The notes under the pieces were generated by a model, which saw nothing but the letters and a program-made list of their open reading frames with translations, did no database searches and was not told the origin of the DNA. Positions 25,295 through 34,566 of a DNA stretch of 64,000 bases are shown here, one piece after another. The position numbers were made by a program, and so were the translations under genes. Numbering within the stretch: the first letter of the stretch is position 1; every line of letters starts with the position of its first letter. The DNA lies in assembly GCA_900545525.1 (NCBI GenBank), contig UQZX01000001.1:62001-126000 (forward strand), given 5' to 3'. This DNA comes from an uncultured Prevotella sp. GTDB lineage: Bacteria > Bacteroidota > Bacteroidia > Bacteroidales > Bacteroidaceae.

Positions 25295-27466
25295 ATGAAC
25301 AACAGACATAAGTTATATTCAATCCTGACATTGCTGGCGGCAGCCTTGCTGCCTGCAATGTCGCTTGCCGAAACTTACCGGGTGCGTCTCAATGAAGTCG
25401 CTTCGGTGCTCAAAGAGGCTAAATCCGGCGACCGCATACTGGTCGAAGACGGCACTTATGCTGACGTCCTGCTGAAATGGAGCGGGCAAGGCAGCGACAA
25501 ATTGCCTGTTGTCATCGAGGCGGCAAATCCCGGGCGGGTAATTATTACAGGTAAGAGCAGCCTGCAACTTGCCGGAGAACATATCGTGATAAAAGGCTTT
25601 ATGTTCAATGAAACCGCTACCCCGCGGAAAGGTGTTGTAGACTTTCAGATGGGCGGCAGGTATGCAAACCACTGCCGTATTACCGACTGTGTGTTCAACA
25701 ACTGCAACGTGCCGAAGCGAGACGAGATAAAAAGCTATATCGTGCTTTCCGGCCGTTACAACCGCGTAGACCACTGCTCGCTGCTCGGCAAGCAAAATCT
25801 CGGGGTAACGCTTCTTGTCAACCTCAACGGCGAAGGCTGCCTGGAGAATTACCACAGGATAGACCATAACTACTTCGGACCGCGCTCCGTCTATGGTTCC
25901 AACGGCGCCGAGACCATGCGTATAGGCACTTCGCAGCAGTCATACTTCTCCTCCAACACCATCGTCGAGGACAATCTGTTCGAGCGTTGTTCAGGTGAAG
26001 TGGAGGTTATCTCGGTCAAATCGAGTGACAACATCGTGCGTAACAATGTCCTGCTTGAGTGCGAAGGCGTCGTGGCTCTGCGCCACGGCAAGCGTAATCT
26101 TGTAGAGAACAACATCTTTATAGGTAACAACAGACGCAACACGGGCGGAGTACGCATCGTGGATGAGGGGCACCGTGTGCTCAATAATATCTTCTATGAG
26201 CTTGCCGGAGAACGTTTCTTCTCCGCCCTCGGCGTTATGAACGGCGTGCCTAACTCTCTGCCCAACCGTTATGTCAGGGCAATGAACGTAGAGATTAAAG
26301 GCAACACTTACATCGACTGCGGCAGCCTTGAAATAGGCACGGGCAAGGATGCCGAGCGCACGGAAGCACCTGCCGGTATCGTTTTTGCCGACAATAAGAT
26401 TGTCAATAAGAAACTTTCCGAGCCATTGATGATGCTCGATGCTGATGCCGGATTGCTGTGCAGAAACAATATTGTCAGCCTTTCAGCAGACTATGATGCC
26501 GACGGTTTCAAGACCTCCAAGGTCAAGATTCCGTCCCTGCCCTCGGAAAGCGCGATGCGTAAAGACCGCGGCGCATCATGGTTCGATGCCGTTGCGCAGT
26601 CAGGCAACAATGCCGTCGCAGCCGGAGAAATAAGATGCGACGGCGACATAGCACGCGCCGTTGCCGAAGCTCCGGCTGGAAGTGTCATTGTGCTTACCGC
26701 AAAAGAGTATGTACTTACGGGCACGATAACGGTCAGCAAGCCCCTTATAATAAAAGGTGAGGCGATGACTGTGCTGCGTTATGCAGGCGATGCGCCTGCC
26801 AATATGATAACCATTGCCAACGGCGGCAGCCTCGAGATAAGCAATGTTACGTTCGACGGCGTGCTGCAAGCAGGCAAACGCCTCGCTTCGTCGGGCATAT
26901 CCACGGCGGCGGAGATGACGAAACAATATAGGTTGAAGATAGATAATTGTGTATTCAGGAACTTCGGCGAGAGCGGCTTTTGCGCCGTACGTGGCACCAA
27001 GGCGACGTTTGCTGACAGTGTGGTGATAGCCAACAGCCTGTTTTGCGACAACTCAGGCAACGGCATCGACTTCTCTGCCGAGCGTGATGACAAGGGACGT
27101 TACAATGCGGAAGACATAATAATAAGCAACTGTACGTTCCGCCGTTTCCTCGGAATACCGGTCAACATCTATCGCGGAGGCAGCGACGAGAGTACTGCCG
27201 GACCGTATGTTACGATAAGCGGATGCACCTTCGACGATTGCTGCAACCGCCAGCGTGGCAGCGTCATGAGGCTTATAGGTCCGCAATACATGGACATTTC
27301 CGCTTGCACGTTCATCAATTCGGGCCGTGGCGGAGCGTCGGTAAGGCTTGATGAGACTTCATGGGAGAAGATAACGATACGCGACTGCGTCTTTAACCGG
27401 TCGGGCAGGGTTATGAAATCCACCGACAACGTGAAGATGTACGGCAACAAGATAACGGAACATTGA
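25295..27466 (+). CDS. PL6-family alginate lyase-type enzyme
   Basis: The ATG at 25295 gives a signal peptide (ends MSLAE); an in-frame TTG at 25286 would overlap the previous gene. About 723 residues. The N-terminal half is a right-handed parallel beta helix of the chondroitinase-B/PL6 type, with the calcium/catalytic region NGAETMRIGTS, EVEVISVKS (K242) and VVALRHG (R263), which correspond to the Lys base and Arg acid of PL6. The C-terminal part is a second parallel beta helix, as in two-domain PL6 enzymes. Members cleave alginate, often MG or poly-MG bonds. It ends the SusC operon. Confidence 0.88.
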   Translation: MNNRHKLYSILTLLAAALLPAMSLAETYRVRLNEVASVLKEAKSGDRILVEDGTYADVLLKWSGQGSDKLPVVIEAANPGRVIITGKSSLQLAGEHIVIKGFMFNETATPRKGVVDFQMGGRYANHCRITDCVFNNCNVPKRDEIKSYIVLSGRYNRVDHCSLLGKQNLGVTLLVNLNGEGCLENYHRIDHNYFGPRSVYGSNGAETMRIGTSQQSYFSSNTIVEDNLFERCSGEVEVISVKSSDNIVRNNVLLECEGVVALRHGKRNLVENNIFIGNNRRNTGGVRIVDEGHRVLNNIFYELAGERFFSALGVMNGVPNSLPNRYVRAMNVEIKGNTYIDCGSLEIGTGKDAERTEAPAGIVFADNKIVNKKLSEPLMMLDADAGLLCRNNIVSLSADYDADGFKTSKVKIPSLPSESAMRKDRGASWFDAVAQSGNNAVAAGEIRCDGDIARAVAEAPAGSVIVLTAKEYVLTGTITVSKPLIIKGEAMTVLRYAGDAPANMITIANGGSLEISNVTFDGVLQAGKRLASSGISTAAEMTKQYRLKIDNCVFRNFGESGFCAVRGTKATFADSVVIANSLFCDNSGNGIDFSAERDDKGRYNAEDIIISNCTFRRFLGIPVNIYRGGSDESTAGPYVTISGCTFDDCCNRQRGSVMRLIGPQYMDISACTFINSGRGGASVRLDETSWEKITIRDCVFNRSGRVMKSTDNVKMYGNKITEH

Positions 27467-27526
27467 TTTACTTCAAATTTCCGTCGGGAAAACCGTTGAT
27501 TGCCGAAACGGTGCTTGTTACAGTTT

Positions 27527-27614
27527 AAAAGGTGGTCTTTGGGGCTGCAAAAGGTGGTCTTTTACCTCCTGAAAGGTGACCTCTTACACGCTAAGAGGTG
27601 ACCTCTTGCAAAAC
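27527..27614. repeat. Degenerate 22-bp tandem array (4 units)
   Basis: Four exact-period 22-base units start at 27527, 27549, 27571 and 27593, with cores AAAAGGTGGTCTTTT, GAAAGGTGACCTCTT and AAGAGGTGACCTCTT. Same family as the arrays at 18434 and 57322. It lies between the PL6 and PL17 genes. Confidence 0.8.
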
Positions 27615-27789
27615 GGCAGAAGCCGGATGAAAACTGTAAGGAAAAGCTGCCGGAATGTGATAAACTGTAAGTATGGGCGATGAAAGGAGGAGCTTTCATG
27701 CCGTCTCGCATTCAATGCTTGCCGGACTCCCTCCCTTTGGGATGTCAGTGACGGGTTATTAAACGATTATGAATAATGATTTTCGATAT

Positions 27790-30012
27790 ATGAAAAAAGG
27801 ATATTTCTTTACTGTCTTGCGTTCGATGCAAACCAAGTTCCCTTCTTTCGGGAGGACCGGGGTAGGTATTGCTTTTGCCGCCATCACCCTTCTGCTTGCC
27901 GTTCCGGCGCATGCGCAGCATCCGTCGCTCCTCGTCAGCGGGAGCGAAGTCAAGGAACTGAAGTCGGCGAGGGGACAGGTTGCGGCTTTCGACAAGACCA
28001 TTGACCGCCTTATAGCCGATGCCGAGCAGGCGTTGAAACAAGGTATTGACGTTCCCGAGCCGGCCGGCGGCGGTGGCGGAGTAGTTCATGAGCAGCATAA
28101 GTCCAACTATTATGCCATGTTCCATTGCGGACTTGCATACCAGTATACTGGCGATTTGCGTTACGCCAAGTTTGTTGCCGACATGCTGACGGACTATGCC
28201 GGGAAGTATCCCAAGTGGGGCTTGCATCCATTGAAGCTGTCTCCCGTGCCTGGACGCCTGTTCTGGCAGACACTCAACGAGAGCGTTTGGCTGGTGCATA
28301 CGTCGGTGGCTTACGATTGCATATATAACACCCTGACAAAGCAGCAGCGGCGTTTCATTGAGAGAAACCTGCTCGAAAACATGGCAGATTTCATAATGGA
28401 CGGCTACGGGGAGAACACCAAAAACAACGAAATGTTCAACCGTATGCACAACCACGCGACGTGGGCTACGGCGGCGGTAGGCATGGCAGGCTTCGCCATG
28501 AACAACGAGAAGCTTGTAAGGAAAGCCCTTTACGGCTCGGACGAGACAGGCAAAAACGGCGGATTTATCCGTCAGATGGACTGGCTCTTCTCGCCTGACG
28601 GCTACTATACCGAGGGCGCTTACTATCAGAGATATGCCATTTGGCCGTTCGTAATCTTCGCACAGTGCATCGAACACAACATGCCCGGGCTGCGTATCTT
28701 CGAATACCGCGACAGGATATTGCGCAAAGCCGTAGACGCTTTGGTGCAGATGAGCTATGAAGGGGAGTTCTTCCACTTTAACGATGCCTTGCTGAAAGGT
28801 CTTTCCGCACAAGAACTTGTCTATGCGGTGAACATCCTTTACCACGCATATCCCGGCGACAAGCAGCTGCTCGGGGTAGCGTCAGCTTACCAGAACGAAC
28901 TGCTGCCCATCGTAGGAGGCTATGAGCTGGCACGCGACTGTGCCAAAGAAGGCTCGCCGAAGGTAGGATACAGAAGCACGACCCTTGCCGACGGACGCAA
29001 CGGCGACCAGGGAGCTTTCGGCATAATACGCTCTACCGACAGCCTTCTTAACAGTGCGGTAACACTTAAAGCAACGGCACAGGGCATGGGACACGGCCAT
29101 TATGACAGGCTCACAATGGCTTATTACGACAACGGAAAAGAAATTCTTGCCGATTACGGTGCAGCCCGCTTCCTTAACATTGAGGCAAAATACAGCGGGC
29201 ATTACACAAAGGAGAACAACAAGTTTGCCAAGCAAACCATAGCCCACAACACCCTCGTTGCCGACGGACGCTCGCATTATAACGGCAAGCTTGCCGAAGC
29301 CGAGAAGCATCATGCAGACATGGTGTACACCAACTTCAAAAAGGATGACATGCAGTGGATGACGGGCCGCGACACAACGGCTTATCCGGGCATAGCCATG
29401 GAGCGCACATTGGCTTATCTTTCCACGCCTGTGTCGGAGTTTCCGCTTGTCATTGACGTGCTGAAAGTAAGCTCGGCGGAGTCTCATCAGTATGATTATC
29501 CGTTGTGGTACAACGGTCATGAGGTGTCGACAAACTTCAATTATACCAAAGCAACGGACACGATGACGGCTTTTGGCAAGGCAAACGGCTACCAATATAT
29601 ATGGAAAGAGGCGTGGGGACGCAACGATAAGGGCGGCATGTCGCAGCTGACGTTCTTCAACGGCGACCGCTTCTACACGCTCAACACGGTAACATCGGCG
29701 GCGTCGGAGCTTTACATGCTCAGGCTCGGAGCCAACGACCCCGACTTCAACCTCAGACCGTCGACGGCATTCCTCGTGAGGGAACCCGCGGCAAAAGACC
29801 ATACGTTCGTGACCGTAATAGAGACTCACGGACACTATGACATACTTAGGGAGACCTCCAAAGACCTGAAGCCGCTCTGCAAGGACGTAAGGATTATCAG
29901 TGACGATGCGGCTAAAACAGTGGTGGAAGTGGCTTACGGCGACTCCGTGCTGACGCTCACCGTGGACCATAAGGACGCTTCCAAGACCGGATATGAAGTC
30001 TTGAAAAAGTAA
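27790..30012 (+). CDS. PL17-family oligoalginate lyase
   Basis: About 740 residues, exported (signal ends PAHAQ). Three in-frame starts exist (27769, 27790, 27826); 27790 gives the usual MKK start. The N-terminal alginate-lyase alpha/alpha toroid carries HEQHKSNYYAMFHCG, PGRLFWQTLNESVWLV and the catalytic type RMHNHATW (N221, H222) and GAYYQRYA (Y278). The C-terminal heparinase II/III-like beta sheet domain has GHGHYDRL and KQTIAHNTLV. This is the PL17 architecture. PL17 enzymes release unsaturated mannuronate monomers from oligomer ends. The long N-terminus contains an odd segment (FPSFGRTGVG). Confidence 0.9.
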   Translation: MKKGYFFTVLRSMQTKFPSFGRTGVGIAFAAITLLLAVPAHAQHPSLLVSGSEVKELKSARGQVAAFDKTIDRLIADAEQALKQGIDVPEPAGGGGGVVHEQHKSNYYAMFHCGLAYQYTGDLRYAKFVADMLTDYAGKYPKWGLHPLKLSPVPGRLFWQTLNESVWLVHTSVAYDCIYNTLTKQQRRFIERNLLENMADFIMDGYGENTKNNEMFNRMHNHATWATAAVGMAGFAMNNEKLVRKALYGSDETGKNGGFIRQMDWLFSPDGYYTEGAYYQRYAIWPFVIFAQCIEHNMPGLRIFEYRDRILRKAVDALVQMSYEGEFFHFNDALLKGLSAQELVYAVNILYHAYPGDKQLLGVASAYQNELLPIVGGYELARDCAKEGSPKVGYRSTTLADGRNGDQGAFGIIRSTDSLLNSAVTLKATAQGMGHGHYDRLTMAYYDNGKEILADYGAARFLNIEAKYSGHYTKENNKFAKQTIAHNTLVADGRSHYNGKLAEAEKHHADMVYTNFKKDDMQWMTGRDTTAYPGIAMERTLAYLSTPVSEFPLVIDVLKVSSAESHQYDYPLWYNGHEVSTNFNYTKATDTMTAFGKANGYQYIWKEAWGRNDKGGMSQLTFFNGDRFYTLNTVTSAASELYMLRLGANDPDFNLRPSTAFLVREPAAKDHTFVTVIETHGHYDILRETSKDLKPLCKDVRIISDDAAKTVVEVAYGDSVLTLTVDHKDASKTGYEVLKK

Positions 30013-30092
30013 AAAAGCCCTTCCCGGTCTCCCCGAGGGGAGGAGAAAAGGAGATAATGGTGATATGTTGGGATGATGAATGGGTTGCCATG

Positions 30093-30128
30093 CCTATTAG
30101 TCTCATAAGTCCCATTAGTCCTATAAAA
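30093..30128. repeat. Short 9-bp tandem repeat
   Basis: Four 9-base units (CCTATTAGT, CTCATAAGT, CCCATTAGT, CCTATAAAA) lie between PL17 and the cupin gene. The same motif in larger number is at 42905. Confidence 0.55.
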
Positions 30129-30296
30129 GAACTAAGAGTGAAGAAAACGCAGCCCGGCGTCAAGCCAATTGACAAGGCATTTGTCTTTAACTTCTTAGCG
30201 GAGTGAAACGGAGCGATAACTCCCTTGACTTCTTTAACTCCTCTGTATTGAAAGCAGAACAAAGAAAATAATATTAACTATAAAAACTATAACGAT

Positions 30297-30641
30297 ATGA
30301 AAACAGTAAGCAAGAGATTTCAGATTGGTGCTGATATGGCATGGGAAAAACCCGCACCCGGCGTACGTCGCCAGATAATGGGTTACGACGGACAGCTGAT
30401 GATGGTGAAAGTGGAGTTCGAAAAAGGCGCGGTAGGCTCTCAACATGAGCATTACCACAGTCAGGCAACCTACGTGGCGAGCGGCAAATTCGAGCTGAAC
30501 ATCGGCGGAGAGACACGCATTCTTGAAGCCGGCGACGGCTATTATGTGGCTCCCGACGAGCTGCACGGCTGCGTATGCCTCGAAGCCGGAGTGCTCATTG
30601 ACACGTTCAGTCCGGTAAGAGCCGACTTCCTGGGTATCTGA
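30297..30641 (+). CDS. kdgF: KdgF-like cupin (unsaturated uronate linearisation)
   Basis: A 114-residue single cupin-fold protein with the metal-binding set HEHYHSQ (H50, H52, Q56) and H90 in APDELHGC, matching KdgF. KdgF converts 4,5-unsaturated galacturonate or mannuronate/guluronate monomers from lyases into the open-chain 4-deoxy-L-erythro-5-hexoseulose uronate (DEH) in the cytoplasm. No signal peptide is present, which fits. It is immediately followed by the MFS transporter and the SDR, so transport, linearisation and reduction are co-encoded. The match to KdgF rather than a general cupin is supported mainly by this context. Confidence 0.8.
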   Translation: MKTVSKRFQIGADMAWEKPAPGVRRQIMGYDGQLMMVKVEFEKGAVGSQHEHYHSQATYVASGKFELNIGGETRILEAGDGYYVAPDELHGCVCLEAGVLIDTFSPVRADFLGI

Positions 30642-30667
30642 TACGGAACTCTTATAACTCTTTTGAA

Positions 30668-32137
30668 ATGAAAATAAAAGGACTCAGGTGGTACATAATC
30701 GGACTGATTATGCTTATTACCATAATAAATTATCTTGACAGAGGCACCCTTAACTACATGTGGGTGGCAAATATTGATTATCGTCTGACGGCCTACGGAC
30801 AGGCAGACGACGGTGAAGGCAACCGCGCGACGAGGAAGGGCGACACCTATGTGCTTACCGATTCAAAGGGCAAGGTGCAGGAAGTCAGCTCGTCGACAGT
30901 AACTGTCAAGGAAAAGGACGGCGAGACATACGTTACCAACCGCGAAGGTATAGCCATCGATCTCGGTCTCGTTGACCCTGCCGATCCGGAAGCATCGACG
31001 AAGGCGAAGGACATCCTTGGCGTGATAACTATTTTCTTCATGATAGCCTATGGCATAAGCCAGCTTGTGTCAGGACGGCTCTATGACAAGGTGGGATGCC
31101 GCAAGGGCTTCTTCGGCAGCGTGCTTATCTGGGGCTTTGCCGATGCACTCGCATCGCTGTCCCGCGGCATGTTGTCGCTCACTTTCTTCCGTATGATGCT
31201 CGGATTGGGTGAGGCCGGCCCTTGGCCGGGCACCACAAAGAGCAATGCCGAGTGGTTTCCGCAGAAGGAGAGGGCATTGGCTCAGGGACTGTTCGGTGCC
31301 GCAGCGTCAGTCGGTTCGGTGCTTGCGCCGGTGGTGATACTTATGCTCTTCATCGCGTTCGGCTGGAAGATAACCTTCGTTGTCGTAGGTTCGCTCGGTC
31401 TGTTGTGGCTCATTCCGTGGCTTGTCATCAACAAGAAAGGTCCCGAGGAGCATCCTTGGATAACACAGGAGGAGAGGGAGTACATAGTAAACGGGCGGCC
31501 GGTGTGCACTCAACCCGAGGCAGAAGACAAAGGTCAAAGCTGGGGCGAGCTGCTCAAGGAACGCAAGAACTGGTCGGTAATACTCGGCCGTTTCTTCCTC
31601 GATCCTATCTGGTGGATGTTCGTAACCTTCCTTCCGCTCTATCTTGCTGATGTCTTCCACCTTAACATCAAGGAGGTGGCGTTCTCCGCATGGGTGCCTT
31701 ATGCAGGCGCGGCAGTAGGCAGCATTGCCGGCGGATGGTACTCCGGATGGCTCATTAACCGCGGTCATACGGTCAACTATGCCCGTAAGGCGGCGATGAT
31801 AGTTGGCGGACTGATTATCATCCCGTCGATTATTGCGGCAATAATGTCTGCCACGGCACTGCTCGCCGTAATCTTCATGGCGTTCGTTCTCGGCGGTTTC
31901 CAGTTCTTCATGGTGAATCTTCAGACCATACCGAGCGACCTGCACAAAGGCAAGTCGGTAGGCTCGCTTGCCGGACTTGGCGGTGCTTCCGCCGTGCTTG
32001 GCACCATTCTGGCAATTCTTTTCTCAAGTTATATCACCAACTGGATATTGCTTTTCAGCCTGCTTGCTGCCCTTGTGCCTCTTTCCTGGCTGTCGGTGTT
32101 CCTCACGGTTGGTGAGATAAAGCAGATAGAAAGATAA
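30668..32137 (+). CDS. ExuT-like MFS hexuronate transporter with large first periplasmic loop
   Basis: A 489-residue major facilitator of the anion:cation symporter (ExuT/GudP) type. The first helix (WYIIGLIMLITIINYLDRG) and the GEAGPWPGTTKSNAEWFP block in the N-terminal half are typical. Between TM1 and TM2 is an unusual insertion of about 75 residues (36-110) rich in Asp, Lys, Thr and Gly that would lie in the periplasm. It probably brings unsaturated uronate or DEH into the cytoplasm. It sits 26 bases after kdgF and 140 before the SDR. Confidence 0.87.
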   Translation: MKIKGLRWYIIGLIMLITIINYLDRGTLNYMWVANIDYRLTAYGQADDGEGNRATRKGDTYVLTDSKGKVQEVSSSTVTVKEKDGETYVTNREGIAIDLGLVDPADPEASTKAKDILGVITIFFMIAYGISQLVSGRLYDKVGCRKGFFGSVLIWGFADALASLSRGMLSLTFFRMMLGLGEAGPWPGTTKSNAEWFPQKERALAQGLFGAAASVGSVLAPVVILMLFIAFGWKITFVVVGSLGLLWLIPWLVINKKGPEEHPWITQEEREYIVNGRPVCTQPEAEDKGQSWGELLKERKNWSVILGRFFLDPIWWMFVTFLPLYLADVFHLNIKEVAFSAWVPYAGAAVGSIAGGWYSGWLINRGHTVNYARKAAMIVGGLIIIPSIIAAIMSATALLAVIFMAFVLGGFQFFMVNLQTIPSDLHKGKSVGSLAGLGGASAVLGTILAILFSSYITNWILLFSLLAALVPLSWLSVFLTVGEIKQIER

Positions 32138-32277
32138 CGTTGGGAAATTAAGAATTAAGAGTTAAGAATTAAGAATTGAAGCTTTTGTCTGTAAACGGAG
32201 GGTGATTTACGCTGCGGACAATAATGGGAAACGAGATTAAATATAATTTTTTAACCATAAAACAAAAATAAAAAGAT

Positions 32278-33030
32278 ATGAGATTAACAGGTAAAGTAGC
32301 CATCGTTACAGGTGGAGCAAGAGATTTGGGACGTGCAGTAGCTGTGAAATTGGCGGCAGAAGGCGCGAAAGTGTGTGTCAACTACTTCAACAACGAGGAA
32401 GAAGGTAAAGAGACATTGAACCTTATCCATAATGTGGGAGGTGAGGCAATACTCGTCTACGGCGACATGACTAAGGCGGCAGACGTGAAGAACCTTGTTG
32501 CCGAGACAGTGAAAGCGTTTGGCGAGAAGATAGATATCCTTGTCAATGTGGTAGGCGGTATCATCGGCAGAAAGAAGATAACTGAGCAGGATGAGGTTTG
32601 GTATGACCTCTTGATGGATGTCAACATGCGCTCGGTATTCCTCGCTACGCGTGATACTGTGCCTTATATGGGCGACGGTGCGTCAATAGTGAACTTCGCA
32701 TCTCTTGCCGGCCGCGACGGCGGAGGTAACGGAGCGTCTATGTATGCAACTGCAAAGGCCGCCGTGATGACATTCACCCGCGCCATGGCAAAGGAGCTCG
32801 GACCGCAGGGAATACGCTGTAACGCGATATGTCCGGGTACGATTGCCACATCGTTCCACGACCGTTTCAACACGCCGGAGAACCGCGAGCGCATGAAGCA
32901 GACTTATCCTTTGCGCCGTGAGGGTACGGCAGAGGAGGTTGCCGACCTCGTTTGCTATCTTGCATCGTCAGAGTCTTCATACCTGACGGGTACCAATATT
33001 GACATCAACGGCGGTTGCTTCTTCTCATAA
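32278..33030 (+). CDS. SDR-family oxidoreductase, candidate DEH reductase
   Basis: A 250-residue short-chain dehydrogenase with the nucleotide motif TGGARDLG near residue 11, a GG variant at the NNAG position (VNVVGGIIG), and catalytic YATAKAA after the active-site serine in VNFASLAG. It resembles FabG in general form, but its place directly behind a kdgF-like cupin and uronate transporter points to reduction of DEH to 2-keto-3-deoxygluconate, a role known for SDRs in alginate loci. It lies just before the PL38-like gene. Confidence 0.85.
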   Translation: MRLTGKVAIVTGGARDLGRAVAVKLAAEGAKVCVNYFNNEEEGKETLNLIHNVGGEAILVYGDMTKAADVKNLVAETVKAFGEKIDILVNVVGGIIGRKKITEQDEVWYDLLMDVNMRSVFLATRDTVPYMGDGASIVNFASLAGRDGGGNGASMYATAKAAVMTFTRAMAKELGPQGIRCNAICPGTIATSFHDRFNTPENRERMKQTYPLRREGTAEEVADLVCYLASSESSYLTGTNIDINGGCFFS

Positions 33031-33034
33031 ATCT

Positions 33035-34264
33035 ATGATTATGGGACGTTGCCTGACAGTAATTGCAGCCATAATGGCACTGTTTGCCGGAGGCGTTGCC
33101 CGCGTGGTAGCCTCCGACAAGGCAATGCCGCTGCCCGTGAATGCCGCCTTGCTCGATGACGTAAGGCAGTCATTCAGGCGCGGAGACACGGAGACCGTTA
33201 AGCGCGTTGAAAGCATGAAGGCTTACGCGGAGAAGTTTGTCAAGGCCAAGCCGGTAGTGGTTACCGACAAGAAGCGCATCGCCCCGAGCAACGATCCGCG
33301 CGATTATATCACCCTTTCGCCTTATTGGTGGCGGGATACGACAAAGACCGACGGGCTGCCTTACGTCCGCTATGACGGCAAGCGCAACCCCGAGGTTTAC
33401 GAATATGCCAACCGTGAGCAGGGAAATGATATCGGTGAGCGGGTTGAAATCACGTCCGTGTTATATTACATAACGGGCGACAGGCGTTACGCCAAGGCAT
33501 GTGCCGTGCAGCTGAGGGCATGGTTCACCGACGCCAAGACCGGCATCAATCCCAACATGACATACTCGCAGATTGTGCCGGGACGTACAAACCTGCGTGG
33601 CACGGGCATCATAGACTCGCGCCGCTTCGTGAAGGCAATACTCATGTCGCGGCTTATCGAGGACTCGGGAGAATGGACGGATGCCGACCGCGGGCAGCTC
33701 AAGGCATGGGCTGAAGCTTATTGCTACTGGTTGGAACACAGCACTCAGGGACGCAAGGAATCGAAAGCCGTCAACAATCACGGCATTTGGTATGACGCCG
33801 TACACATCATGTTGCTGGCTTATCTCGACCGTAAGACAGACTTGGAAGATGCCGTAAGCGGCGGCATAATGGCAAAGCTCGCCGAACAGATTGCCGCCGA
33901 CGGTTCGCTGCCGCAGGAGTTGAAGCGCACCCTTTCGCTTCATTACTCAACCTTTGTCATGGAGGCTTTGGTTACCGTTGCGCATGTAGTCAAGCCTTTC
34001 GGCATAGATCTTTGGAAAGAGAAAACGGTCAAGGGGACGGGCATGCAGGACATCGTGAAACACCTTATGCCGTATTATCTCAGACCGGAGACGTGGCATC
34101 ATAAGCAGATAAAGCCTTTCGAGACGTGGCGCGGAGCGGTGATAATGTATGAGGCGGCAATGAACACCGGCGAAAAAGATTATCTGCGCGTTGCCGAGAA
34201 AATAGGAAATGTGATGAAGAAGGGCGATATCAACGCGGTGATCTATGGAAAGCTGGGAAATTAA
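33035..34264 (+). CDS. PL38-like alginate/glucuronan lyase
   Basis: The ATG at 33035 starts 4 bases after the SDR stop; an in-frame start at 32999 overlaps the SDR and is rejected. A 410-residue exported protein (signal to about residue 27) of the alginate-lyase superfamily. Shared with the N-terminal half of the 13584 fusion are PYWWRDTTKTDGLPY, NPNMTYSQIVPG, the catalytic-type AVNNHGIWYD (N248, H249) and LKRTLSLHYS. PL38 members have been reported as glucuronan or alginate lyases; the specificity here is not decidable by eye. It ends with the substrate-binding WHHKQIKPFETW block, also seen in the fusion (WHYKQISGWEE). Confidence 0.85.
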   Translation: MIMGRCLTVIAAIMALFAGGVARVVASDKAMPLPVNAALLDDVRQSFRRGDTETVKRVESMKAYAEKFVKAKPVVVTDKKRIAPSNDPRDYITLSPYWWRDTTKTDGLPYVRYDGKRNPEVYEYANREQGNDIGERVEITSVLYYITGDRRYAKACAVQLRAWFTDAKTGINPNMTYSQIVPGRTNLRGTGIIDSRRFVKAILMSRLIEDSGEWTDADRGQLKAWAEAYCYWLEHSTQGRKESKAVNNHGIWYDAVHIMLLAYLDRKTDLEDAVSGGIMAKLAEQIAADGSLPQELKRTLSLHYSTFVMEALVTVAHVVKPFGIDLWKEKTVKGTGMQDIVKHLMPYYLRPETWHHKQIKPFETWRGAVIMYEAAMNTGEKDYLRVAEKIGNVMKKGDINAVIYGKLGN

Positions 34265-34440
34265 GAGTTAAGAATTAAGAATTAAGAAAAAATGCCTTGG
34301 GGAATTAAGAATTAGGAATTAAGAAACGAAGTTCAGCGTTAAGCCAATTAAGAAAAAATGTTTTGCGGCAAGAATTAGAAAGAATAAGAATTACAAAAGT
34401 ATTTTTCTTAATTCTTAACTCTTAATTCTTAATTTCCCTG
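34262..34440. repeat. Heptamer TTAAGAA repeats forming a long hairpin
   Basis: Repeated TTAAGAA/TTAAGAG units at 34262-34290 face complementary TTCTTAA/CTCTTAA units at 34401-34440, giving a stem of about 19-20 bp. The 300-base gap between the lyase and esterase genes holds this and further fragments of the same motif (34301-34325). It may act as a transcript processing or termination site. Confidence 0.6.
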
Positions 34441-34566
34441 CTCTTAATTCTTAATTTCCAAGGGGGCACCTCTTGAAAAGTTACAGTTCGTAAGCAGAAC
34501 GCCGCTTTGAGTGCATCCGCGGTATTGCCGCGCAAAAAAACAAAAGTCAAACTATATTTATGAAAT

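Noticed and set aside
27745..28845. Long minus-strand open frame (about 366 codons) antisense to PL17
   Set aside because: It has no recognisable domain, starts and ends inside the opposite PL17 gene, and is explained by codon bias of that gene.
28882..29970. Second long minus-strand frame antisense to PL17
   Set aside because: Composition is His/Val/Arg rich without family motifs, as expected for the shadow of a GC-rich gene.
32278..33030. Calling the SDR FabG (3-oxoacyl-ACP reductase)
   Set aside because: Motifs are generic for SDRs; neighbours (KdgF-like cupin, uronate transporter, lyases) indicate sugar-acid reduction.
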